A stretch of 64,000 bases of DNA, from positions 25,318,628 to 25,382,627 of the forward strand of contig NC_088305.1 in NCBI RefSeq assembly GCF_032854445.1. The letters run 5' to 3'. This DNA comes from Liolophura sinensis. Taxonomy: Eukaryota; Mollusca; Polyplacophora; Chitonida; Chitonidae. The translations under genes were made by a program, and so were the position numbers. Under the pieces are notes generated by a model. It worked only from the letters and a program-made list of their open reading frames with translations. It was not told the origin of the DNA and did not search any database. Each line of letters opens with the position of its first letter. Positions within the stretch are counted from its first letter, which is position 1. Below, piece by piece: positions 35,269 to 45,300 of the stretch.

Positions 35269-35380
35269 ACAACAACCTGTGATAGCAACGTCATGATCGT
35301 GTTAATGCGTTGTGTAAGTGATGATTAGTGCATCCAGTCATGTCCAATTGCGCTACAATAAGAATAATAACGTAACAATA

Positions 35381-35425
35381 CTCTGAATTGCATAAAACAC
35401 CAATCAAATAAATAAATAAATAAAC
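35381..35425 (+). mobile_element. SINE family 1 tail scrap
   Basis: CTCTGAATTGCATAAAACAC followed by CAATCAAATAAATAAATAAA, the last part of the SINE tail only. Confidence 0.6.
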
Positions 35426-35548
35426 AATAATTCATTAAATGATTTAAATGCATACATTGTATAAATGTCTTATAAATACATTGTATAAATGTCTTATAAA
35501 TTATACATATATATTTGTTATGCCGTCTCTCACTGCTTTACTTCTCCT

Positions 35549-35580
35549 GCTGGTTGGGACAGTTGCGGGGACAGCACTAT
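35549..35580 (-). repeat. Isolated inverse copy of the 46-bp unit
   Basis: GCTGGTTGGGACAGTTGCGG followed by GGACAGCACTAT matches the reverse complement of the 46-bp array unit, with a small deletion and a few changes. Confidence 0.6.
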
Positions 35581-35958
35581 TGGTTATGTTGTTGCTCTTT
35601 GGATGTATGAATGTATGAAGCTTCACTTTTCAAACTACATGATGCTTTACCTTGTTTTATAAATATTGATGAATTTTGTTACTATATTATGTGTAATGGC
35701 CTAAATTATTAAAAAATCAAGCCAGTCTATACCAATAATCAGAGATTTTATTTGTTTCTTATTTTTTATATAAAATAATACGCTAATTGTTTTTTGTTTT
35801 ATAAGATACTATAATCAAACTAACTGTGTGAACAAAGTATTCAAGATGATTACAAATATTAAACATTACACATTTCAAGAAGTTTGTCATGTATTTGCTT
35901 TGTATTTTCCAGTTTAGTAACAGGCTGAGTATGTAAAAATTTTTTTACTTCACTATGT

Positions 35959-36003
35959 TAACCTGCGGATGGTCGTGGGTTTCCCCAGGGCTCTGCCCAG
36001 TTT
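35959..36003 (+). mobile_element. SINE family 1 internal scrap
   Basis: AACCTGCGGATGGTCGTGGG to GCTCTGCCCAGTTT, an isolated 45-bp piece of the SINE body. Confidence 0.7.
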
Positions 36004-36105
36004 GTTATGTGATAAAATCATAAAATATGGATCAGTAAGTACAATGGTGCAACGTTAGGATTAAGGACATGTTCTCTAATTAATTGTTTCCGTTTATAAG
36101 CACAG

Positions 36106-36260
36106 CAGGAGAAAACAGTCCTGTAACAAAAGATGTCCGCAGTTCAGACAATAGTGGCACACTCTACTGCTTACCTCAGTTGTCTCAGGAATATAGTATA
36201 ACTGGAAGCAAATGTAATGGGTGTGGCTATTTTTATCTCAAAGCCATTCCATCGATCGCG
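36106..36260 (+). other. Candidate exon (155 bp, open frame between AG and GTAAGA)
   Basis: ATAAGCACAG|CA (36105/36106) and GATCGCG|GTAAGA (36260/36261) bound an open frame reading AGENSPVTKDVRSSDNSG and on to SKCNGCGYFYLKAIPSIA. Like the exon at 23217 it would accept one base and end in phase 0, so it could be an alternative to it after the start exon. The pyrimidine tract is mediocre, and I see no recognisable domain. Confidence 0.2.
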
Positions 36261-36570
36261 GTAAGATGAATGTAGGTCAGTTCGACCTTCAAAGGGACAG
36301 GCTGACAAGGAATCCAGCGATTGTAACAGCCTCGAGTTTCTGAGATGCAAGGCGTGGGAGCTTGTTACTATCTCCAGCCTCACATGCTGCAGGAGAATGC
36401 AGTCGCTGTCGCAGCTGCAGTGGTGTGCTGCATGCTGCTGTCGTGTCCCCCAATGCACGACACTGGGTCAGATTTTTATCCCGATGTTTAACCACGTCAC
36501 CGTATTGTCCCTCTTCGCTGTCGAATAACTGGCGATAAATTGATCGGCTTTGACAATGACAGCCCTCCAT

Positions 36571-36770
36571 NNNNNNNNNNNNNNNNNNNNNNNNNNNNNN
36601 NNNNNNNNNNNNNNNNNNNNNNNNNNNNNNNNNNNNNNNNNNNNNNNNNNNNNNNNNNNNNNNNNNNNNNNNNNNNNNNNNNNNNNNNNNNNNNNNNNNN
36701 NNNNNNNNNNNNNNNNNNNNNNNNNNNNNNNNNNNNNNNNNNNNNNNNNNNNNNNNNNNNNNNNNNNNNN
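36571..36770. other. Assembly gap of 200 N with overlapping flanks
   Basis: GACAGCCCTCCAT occurs immediately before (36558-36570) and immediately after (36771-36783) the N run. As with the first gap, a round-number filler seems to separate contig ends that overlap. Confidence 0.85.
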
Positions 36771-38420
36771 GACAGCCCTCCATTCCATATCAGGCATCTG
36801 CATGTGCGGCTCAGGGAAGGACTGCCGGTCGCCGTGGCGATGCAAGGCTAAGAAGATAGTGGCAAAAAGATGCTGGCAGTCTCGGACTTGTGACATGAAA
36901 TTCTTCTACAGTCTTCACACCACTGATTTTGGATTGAATCCTTTTACAGGCTTTTCTTGAATGGAAAAGATTTGACTTGCCTTTTGCAGTTGCTGGGGAG
37001 AGAACAATTTGGAGACGGATGTCAGCATATCATTTCTGCCATGAGATCTGCTCATTGCTTGAAAATACCTCCGTGTCAGGACATTCTGACTTCCAAAATG
37101 TCCATGGCTGCATTGTTTGACGAGTCAGATGCAAGTTGTTTGTGATGTTCCGTTACCATTCATTCAGGATGTAAGATGTGAGATGACCAATTTATACCTC
37201 AAGAATTGTTTCACACAATAGCTGAGTTTTCTCAGAAATTTTTGATACAGATTTTGGAAGTTCTCGGCATGGAGAGATACTTTGTGATGAAGTAATTGTA
37301 TTCGGACACATTGAAATGGGTGTTTTACAAATATGCTTCTGTGGATTCCGGAGATTAGTCTTTTTACCAAACGCAGCGTTATTATTTCTCGTTAAGACCA
37401 TTTTTTTGACCTATCAGTGGAATTGGAATATTACATCAAGTACTCCAGCTGTGCGTTCAAACATTTCTGCAATAAGGACTATAATGCAATCCGGACAATG
37501 CACTTTTTAGACATTTTGCTAAAAGAAAATGTCTGCATGTGTGTTCCAGTTCATTTGTGTTTGATCTAACGATACCCTTATTCTGTCTGAGGTATTATTT
37601 GTTCATTTGTCTGAAGACATTTGTTTTATCTCAGTTTGAAGTCCCTTTATCATTCAAATTCTGATGCAAGCTGAGAATTGCAGGAGTTGGGACAGTAGCT
37701 GTGATGATTAACTTAATGCCAGACAGCTAGTCAAGGGAATAAGCCGTCTGCTTCTTAGAGGTCAGAGGTCGTGATTGACTTTACACTTCTGTACTTGTCA
37801 GAATTTTGTGGGATCACCGAGTGAATTTATGTGACAGCTCGCATTTCCATAGATTCTCGACACTGAGGCTTATCCCAGCTTGCGGTTTAGACGATTATTG
37901 ATGGAAAGACTGGCATTTATAACACGGAACAAAACTACATGGCTATAGCCTTAGCCTACTACACCCTGACTGACCATTGGCTGTGGAATCAATTCCTGAC
38001 GGAGGAGTGTGTATTTACAATGCACAAATACGAATAATTCGCTTGGAGAAGGGATTTAGGCCAGCCCGACCCGTGTATGGCTGTGAGTGATTCTTTTGAA
38101 TTGCCGTCGTTTTTCATCAGTCTTTGTCATGCCTGGCTGTTTTTAGGGGTCTTATAGCATAACACTACAAACTGACGGGGATGGTATGTGAGAACACGCC
38201 TCCATACTCGTAAATGTGACAAATATTTCCTTAAACTCTGCGTTCTTAACACAGTGTCATGCCTGGGGATCAGACCTCTGCTTTAATAAATGAAACGCTA
38301 TAAAAACCTGACCAGGGACAATGTGAGCTGCTACAAGACAATACGGTGTGTTCCCTTCACCCCCCAATGGCACGCTTCCTGGCCGAGTTGCTATGGTGTG
38401 GCCGCTGTGACAGATCCCAG

Positions 38421-38693
38421 TCTCTGTCCTCCACCCCCTCAGAGAGTATCCGGGTTACATTCGAGTCGCCATCATCATCCCCGCACCACTTGACATCTGC
38501 CGCACGTCAGGCGCTTTCCACATGCATACCTGGTCGCCGGGTTTCAGAGCGCGAAACCAGCACCTGACTGTCCTCTCCGCCCACCCTCGTACTACCTCAC
38601 CCCCCAAGCCTATCCTTAAGAAGACCGGGAAGGGGGTACCCCCAGAGATGCACACTCGTCATTCCGTCACCCCCAAACTCTCTTGATCCAGAG
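38421..38693 (+). pseudogene. GC/CpG-rich exon-like block with disrupted frames
   Basis: This block is strikingly richer in C and CpG than its surroundings and sits between GATCCCAG|T (38420/38421) and TCCAGAG|GTATGT (38693/38694). The frame that fits the exon at 23217 reads SLSSTPSESIRVTFESPSSS and on to SERETST, then meets TGA at 38565. Another frame reads SPPKPILKKTGKGVPPEM later but stops just before the donor. No single one-base shift makes the whole block open. It could be a decayed exon, an exon with assembly errors, or non-coding. Confidence 0.25.
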
Positions 38694-39407
38694 GTATGTG
38701 TACAACGCACAGCTCGCTGTGACAGCATGTCTCAGTCTTGTCGCACAATCGGACACATTGCTCTTTTCAGGAAATCTTTCGTTTGATGATGGCAGCCCCT
38801 GTGGCCATGAGATCATGAATATCAAACCACCATGTAACAAAGTTGTCAAAATAGTCCTGTTTGTTTTGGTTGTAGTTGAAACCTCTCCATAGTAAGAAAC
38901 AGCTTAGCTTACTTTTGTGGTAATAATTAAACCCAGAAACTGTTAATTGGCATTAGTGGCATTTCACTAGCCCGCGGGAGTGGCCCACAGACTAAGAGGT
39001 CAAAAATAACAATGGGAAGTACAGCGAAATTAAGAACATTGGATGATATTCCCACAACTAGGCTTGACATTAACCGTAAATTATCTTCTTATATGTTAGA
39101 AGATTAGTCCACATGTAGGGTACATAAATTGTAAACATCAACAAAGCATTAATTTTATTTTATTAGTTTTTTGTCACCATGTTGTTTAGACGTGTGTTTT
39201 CACCAAGTTTGTGTGCCAGTAAAGACAGAATGCACAGGCACAATGGCAGATTTCTGTTTGTCCGCAGTCTTGGATAATACATTTGTAATAATTAAAAAAT
39301 TGGAACATTTTGTTTTGTATGAATAAGAGTGCATTGAAATTTTCTTTTAAATTAAAAAGAAAACTTTTTCATGTATTGAAAACATGGGGGTACCTTACCC
39401 AGGGCAA

Positions 39408-39615
39408 AACTATAATTCTTCAACCTTTTCAGCTACATCTGCAACCAATATTTTGAAACATTCTGAAAAGACTAGAAGGTGAAATAACTTTTTATGAATC
39501 TTGCATCTTAAGTGACAAATAAATCATGTTTAGAGTCATTTTCATAAATAATCGTTGGCATAAATTCCGCTGGAAAAATTCCTTTAGAGGTTGAAAAGGG
39601 TGAAGATTTGAAAGT
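39408..39615 (-). mobile_element. TIR element family B, copy 4
   Basis: Inverse orientation: CTATAATTCTTCAACC at the left, GGTTGAAAAGGGTGAAGATT at the right, with the reverse of the family B interior (AACCAATATTTTGAAACATT, CTTGCATCTTAAGTGAC). Confidence 0.65.
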
Positions 39616-40471
39616 AAGTGAAAAAACAAAACTCACTAAGTTTGATGAGAAATCCAAGAAAAAAACAGCAAAACTTTATCTTACCTTTCAAAGGAAAACA
39701 TGATACTTAATTTGTATTGGTAAGAAAATAGTGAAACATACTCTTGTATTAATGGAACGTGTTATTTTTATATTAATAAGAAAGCAAGGAAACCTTTTCT
39801 GCTGTTTTAAGCAGAATAGAGGGAAACTGTATCTTGTATCAATAAGAAAATATTGAAACATTTATTTAATTCAGTGAAATTTATTTTTATTATCATTTAT
39901 CGAAATGAGAAAACTGTCTTTTATTAAGGAGTAATTGTTACTCATAAATTAATAATAAATGAAAACTTTAAAACTTAGTCTTGTATAATAAATAAAAAAC
40001 CATTGAAATTTTACTCTTTGGTGCTAAGAAAACTGTTATCATACAAAATTTTTAAAAATATTTCAGAGGGTTTTTCTACAAATATTCTAAAAAATGAATA
40101 ACTTGTGTTTTCTTATTTGAAGGAATATATCCTGAACTGTGAGTGTATATACATGTGTATGTGTATAGATATATATATCTGTGCAGACAAGAACCTCTGT
40201 TCTGTTAACACTCTGTGTTGTTTGTCATAGCCTACCTGCTGGTCAAATACTGACTGGTATTTGTCTTGTTGACATTATGGTCCCTCTATTGACACTGGAC
40301 CAATACAAGCTTTTGAAGGTCACGCCTCTAGGATTACACCAGGTCTATAAAACTTCCACATCCTGTCCTGTATTGATCTAAATTTGGTGAAATCTTATTG
40401 CTGTACACAGAGATCTGACTTCTCCACTGTACACATGAAGCTGTGTAAATGAATATCTCAAAGTGTCTTGC

Positions 40472-40735
40472 GTAGGGCCTCTGTGGCTCAGTTGGTTAGC
40501 GCACTAGCACAGCGTAATGACCCAGGAGTCTCTCACCAATGCAGTCACTGTGAGTTCAAGTCCAGCTCATGCTGGCTTCCTTTCCAGCCGTAAGTGCCAG
40601 CAACCTGAGGATGGTCGTGGGTTTCCTATGGGCTCTAGCCAGTTTCCTCCCACCATAATGCTGGATGCCGTCGTATAAGTGAAATATTCTTGAGTACGGC
40701 GTAAAACACCGATCAAATACATGTAAATAAATAAA
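40472..40735 (+). mobile_element. tRNA-derived SINE family 1 with perfect 14-bp target duplication
   Basis: TCAAAGTGTCTTGC at 40458-40471 is repeated exactly at 40736-40749, flanking a near-complete element with head CCTCTGTGGCTCAGTTGG (A-box) and GAGTTCAAGTCC (B-box). This is a clear retroposition footprint. Confidence 0.93.
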
Positions 40736-42129
40736 TCAAAGTGTCTTGCTACATGTATATTTGCTATATTCTTGGAACTCAAAGGTGCATGCGCATATTA
40801 AACTAAACCTGTAGCTGTTCTTAAGAACTGACGACTGACAAACGAATTTTATTTCCTTTCGCTACATTTATTTTATTACCATAACGATATCCTATAGAAC
40901 ATTTTTCATTTTGCTTAGAAAGAAATGTTCTCAGTTTGAAGAAGACACCAAGGTGTGTTTTATCTTTATTAAGAAATTGTAAATTATTCACCATTGTCCC
41001 CAGACTACCCGTATTTGGATGAGGAAATAGTGATTGTCATTTTCATCACTGATTAAACGGTGGGAATAAATGTTGATTAACAGTTTTGCAGAAATCTGAG
41101 GTACAAGATGAACTGAAAATTTCTTTTCAGATACATGCAGCTTGATTTTCTTCATTTCTTTATTTGTAGATAGTGTTCTGTATTTCACACATGTAAATGG
41201 TCAGTTGAAGGTCAAATGGTAACTAGGGAAAGGTCAGCTGTCAATCACGGAAAGGGCAGTAATTCACACAGCTTAGTGGCCTAATGACATCTACACATGA
41301 AGCATGATAATTGATCTGGAACTAATTAAACCCTTCATTCGGTCGTTAAAACTCTGACTTTCACAGCTGCTAACAAAAGCTATTGTTGCCGATGTGCTTC
41401 CATGTAGTTCCACTGTTTGGAAGGACAGTATTAAACTGTATACGTTTAAAGAAAGACTTTGTAAACCACTTATGACCATAATAATGTGTTTTTGCACCTG
41501 AATTATTTATGTACTAGATAATAGGTTATATTACAATAAAAAGACAAATAGTTATACGAATTGTTTATTTTTGAGGGCAAGGGCAGAATTTTGTTTGACA
41601 ATGGTTATTGACATTACCACATGTGCTCTAATGAATGGTTTTGTGTTTGATATACTCTCACACTCAGGTTTGTGTTATACTTACTGGGTACATGTACTGA
41701 AGTTCGGTTCACTTGTGCAAAGTACAGCTGTAGTTTACGTTATACCCCGAGTGTTAGCGTCGGCGGCCCAATAAAAGTGTTAGGGAGGTATCTTAAAAAG
41801 TACTGCATGCGTCAAGTGCAGGTTTTGCGTACATGTAGAGCATGATCACAGGAAGGGGGTGGGGGTGGGGTGGGGGTTTGTTGGGGGGGGGGGGGGGGCT
41901 GTCATTGATGTGTGAATATTAACTACTGAACATTACAAAATTCATGACTTAGTGTATTGTGTATTAGAATGAATGTTAAGCAAAGTGTTAGGGGTGGTAT
42001 CTCAAAAAGCTCTGTATGTATTGACCAGAAGTTTGACATGCGTATAAAGCATACTGACACAAGGGGGATTTTCCATTGCGGACGTTATATGTGCATATTA
42101 ATTATCTTAAACTACCAAATTCAACGAGG

Positions 42130-42222
42130 CACATTACATGCACTCTAAGGATTCCTTCGTCGTCATATGACTGAAAAATTGTTAAGTACGACGTTAAACC
42201 CCAAGCACTCACTCACTCACTC
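42130..42222 (+). mobile_element. Tail of a second SINE family, ending in (CACT)n
   Basis: CGTCGTCATATGACTGAAAA followed by AAGTACGACGTTAAACCCC and CACTCACTCACTCA. It resembles a SINE tail I associate with mollusc genomes. The head is not present. Confidence 0.6.
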
Positions 42223-43113
42223 AGTTATTGTCAGGGGTCATCACTCTGAAAAGCTCCAAATATCAAACATCATGAGACCCCTACCAGCTCACTGCCAGGA
42301 TGCTCAAAACAGACAACTAGCACTCACTACTGCTGAAGTTGTAGACATTCGGGTATAGGTATATAAATCCAAACACCTGCCCACTGGAACATTTGCCCAA
42401 TAGCTGAACCTGAGTCACACTACAGGCAAACCGCTGGTGGGCTAATGGCAGGCTTCTGGGGTGATTGCATGCTACAGGTAAATAACTCAAGAGTTTTTAA
42501 GCTGGTGTTGCTGTGGACATCGAGAATATCAGTTCATTGAAGAATCGGCTTTTCATAATGAGCATCTGAGAAGCAGGTCCTCAAACACAATGGGCAACAA
42601 CCTCAACTTCACAACTCGGAATACTGTCAGACTGTTGAAACATTATTTTATGCATTCATTTGTGTTTTGGATTTGTGCAACCATTATGTCCATTCAGTGG
42701 AAATATTATAGGTTTTACGAATTCCCTCAGATGTGTGAACAGCATTGTATTCCGATCAATCAATCAAGCAGTCCATCAGATTGGCCAGTCTGACTTCAAA
42801 TAAAAGTGTCCATGAAGGCAAAGCTTCATTCACATAGCCAGTTTTGTTCAAAGGCTCGTTCATCATGGCAGTCAGCCAATCCAATTGTTGGTCTTATATC
42901 TTATGTTGTTTGCCATCATTCAGTCGGTTACATGTACATATGGTTGAAAAGGCAGTCTTACTTCCCAACTTGTGATTATTTTTGTTGTTGTTTTTTTGTA
43001 GCATCCAACCCCATTAGATACAGACCTTGTTAAATCTGATCTGTTAATCTATAAGTTGATTGTTGTGATTTCTTTGCAGTATTTATTTTTATTTTCATCA
43101 TTTTCAATCTTAT

Positions 43114-43372
43114 GGCCTCTGTATCTGAGTGGTTTTAACCTGCCAGCAGGGCACAGTATATCAGGAGCCTATCACCGATGTAGTCATGAGTTCAAGCCCA
43201 GCTCATGCTGGCATCCTCTCCTGTCGTATGTTATTAGGTCTTCCAGCAACCTGCAGATGGTTGTGGATTTCCCCCCGGGGTATAGCCAGTTTTCTTCCAC
43301 CATAATACTGGCATTTTATAAGTGAAATATTGAATATGGTGCAAAACATCAGTCAAATAAATAAATAAATAA
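43114..43372 (+). mobile_element. tRNA-derived SINE family 1 abutting an exon
   Basis: A diverged full-length copy from GGCCTCTGTATCTGAGTGG to (AAAT)n. Its tail ends about 22 bases before the acceptor of the exon at 43395, so the branch point probably lies within or at the edge of the SINE. Confidence 0.82.
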
Positions 43373-43394
43373 GTACTCCTTGTTTTCATTTCAG

Positions 43395-43518
43395 CGCTCC
43401 TGCTGAAGAACTGCGAGAAGAGTTCAAGCACAAGCTGATGAAAAAATTCCCTAAATCTACGGAGAGTTGCCATGGCGATGGAGGAAGTAGTGCTAGCGAA
43501 GATGGCTTCAGGATGAGG
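43395..43518 (+). CDS. Coding exon, probably of the same + strand gene
   Basis: The acceptor is TTTTCATTTCAG|C (43394/43395) and the donor ATGAGG|GTAAGT (43518/43519). Only one frame is open: a single base completing a codon, then 41 codons beginning APAEELREEFKHKLMKKF and ending EDGFRMR in phase 0. The first half is a charged, probably helical segment. The second half is Gly/Ser/acidic, like a linker. The entry phase does not match the exon at 23217 (which ends in phase 0), so an exon is missing between them or the exon belongs to another transcript. A SINE ends only about 20 bases upstream of the acceptor. The product is not recognised. Confidence 0.55.
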
Positions 43519-44005
43519 GTAAGTTTGTGAAGATTGAATGTTATTGTAAAATTCCCAAATCTCCATGCAGTTATGCCTTTGGAAAGATAAGTTAATCCTT
43601 TGGAAAGTTCAGATCAAAGAAATAGTTCTTTTGGGTGCGTACACTGTGCAAAGACAACCTTGCTAAAGTCCAATCATCTAATTGCCACCATCTTGTTACT
43701 GTCTTGTCATTTGCTAGATCTGAAGTAACACCTATTTGCAACCATTCTGTTGTTTGCCCATTCATAATCAGCTTGCTGTATTGCATTTTCTTTGTGTGAA
43801 GATGGTTCTTCCCTTCCACTTCATGTCTTTGTGGCTGGGGATGACTATTCTGTTAGCTACTAAATGTCCGACCTATTGAAGAAATCATGGGAAGGGCTGA
43901 GGGTACATGTCCTGTTTTTTGGGAGCAAGTCTGCCTTCCGTGTTGTAAGTGAAGCACATTATAGGAAGTGTGCCACTGATAGCCCGTGACATATATAACA
44001 TAGGA

Positions 44006-44211
44006 TTTACTTATTTATTCATCTGATTGGTGTTTTATGCCGTACTCAAGAATATTTCACTTATACACTGGTGGCCAGCATTATGGTTGGAGGAAATTTG
44101 GCAGAGCCTGAGGGGAAACCCACGACCATCCGCAGGTTGCTGAAGACCTGCCCATTTACGGGCCGCAGAGGAAGACAGCATGAGCTGGACTTGAGCTCAC
44201 AGCAACCGCAA
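44006..44211 (-). mobile_element. SINE family 1, 5'-truncated, with perfect 11-bp target duplication
   Basis: ATAACATAGGA at 43995-44005 and at 44212-44222 flanks an inverse copy lacking its tRNA-like head. This is the pattern expected from incomplete target-primed reverse transcription. Confidence 0.9.
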
Positions 44212-44375
44212 ATAACATAGGAACAGCCATAGCTACATGTAAAGCAACATAATGTTAAGTTTCTAAAGGCTACAGTTTCCCCACTGAAACTTTAGAAAGT
44301 GTGTACGCCAGATGTTTGCAACAACAATTTGTTGAAAAATCTGGGTGACCCAGTTGTGACTTTGTTGTATTGAAG

Positions 44376-44645
44376 TGTGGTTGTCGTGAAGCGTGTTATA
44401 AAAGGAATAATTGTAGTTGTAGCCAGCATCAAGTACATATCAGGAGCAGCTACAATATAGGGAGATTCTGTACAGATGTAACTTCTTCTTACATCATCAA
44501 ACCTTGGCTTTTACAACACTTTACAACAATTGATTTATCATGTTTGCAGGCTGAAGTTGCACAAAATCATCACTCAAAGATTAGCAATAGGGGACATGAT
44601 TTTCAGCTGTATGAAGTCATTTGTGACTTATTTAACTTGATTTAG
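44376..44645 (+). pseudogene. Cys-rich ORF, possible relic of a mobile-element protein
   Basis: The frame KCGCREACYKRNNCSCSQHQ (from about 44373) has closely spaced Cys-X-Cys and Cys-X3-Cys motifs, like the CXC-type metal-binding tails seen in some transposon-associated animal proteins. The rest of the 90-codon frame (to 44645) has no recognisable domain. Only this fragment is present. I regard it as a possible degenerate piece. Confidence 0.2.
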
Positions 44646-45212
44646 ATTCTATTTTACATTACAGTGTATTTCACTAAGTGTTTTTCCAGATTATAACATT
44701 CATTCGGTATTTTATATTGGGTGATAAATGAATCATTTCTGTACCAAGGTAGATAAATCATGTATTCATTTGTGAGTCTGTCATCTCTCACAGCATGTTT
44801 TTTCTCGCCATAACATCTCATTCATGCAACAGTCTCTTCCTAAAATCCTTTTTGCAGGTGCTACTTGAATTGCCATCATCCCATAACACATATGATAAAG
44901 GGACATAATGAGCACTTTTCAAGTGTAGTGGTTTTATGCGGTTGTTACCTCCCCTTACCTCGTTTAATATCCCCTTATCTTGTTGGACTTAATTCTGCTT
45001 AATCCATGCTTCTAGGGGATGAGTAATTGGCTACTATTTATGCATTTACATGAATGGTTAGAATAAAACCCTGACTACGGTCAGTTGACAGGAGGCTTTT
45101 TCACTGGTTCACAGTTTGCCAGCTGTCACACTGTCGTAGCTTATCTGGTTTTACTCTCATTAGCAAACATTAGCAGTGCCCTGCAGCATAATTACTAAAA
45201 ATACAGTTAAGG

Positions 45213-45300
45213 TGCAAGACTGAGCCGATTGGTTAAGCAACTTATCTATTAACAGTTATGTGATGGTCACATGGTTTAGGTTCAATCCCAGCCTTGGGCA
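45213..45300 (+). mobile_element. tRNA-like SINE head that begins the 109-bp array
   Basis: TGAGCCGATTGGTTAAGC (45221-45238) resembles a pol III A-box region, and GGTTCAATCCC (45279-45289) is a B-box, about 50 bases apart as in class II tRNAs. The B-box half continues seamlessly into the satellite unit, whereas the A-box half occurs only here. Confidence 0.55.

Larger units (their letters stand above)
23423..43394 (+). other. Interval between the exon at 23217 and the exon at 43395 (20 kb)
   Basis: If both exons belong to one gene, at least one more exon must lie here, because the first ends in phase 0 and the second needs two bases from its predecessor. Candidates are 33325-33558, 36106-36260 and 38421-38693, none convincing. 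The rest is SINEs, tandem arrays, TIR elements and unique AT-rich DNA. I see nothing gene-like in 24880-25610, 26580-27480, 27760-28520, 29670-30160, 31000-32340, 33560-35190, 36800-38340, 38700-39400, 39620-40450 or 40760-42120. Confidence 0.4.

Noticed and set aside
36171-36960. Several ORFs on both strands around the second gap (GC-richer DNA)
   Set aside because: The frames overlap on both strands and none has splice signals at both ends. Higher GC alone explains the openness.
23217-43518. Direct splice from the donor at 23422 to the acceptor at 43394
   Set aside because: The first ends in phase 0 and the second exon read in phase 0 meets TGA at its fourth codon, so a direct join is not coding.
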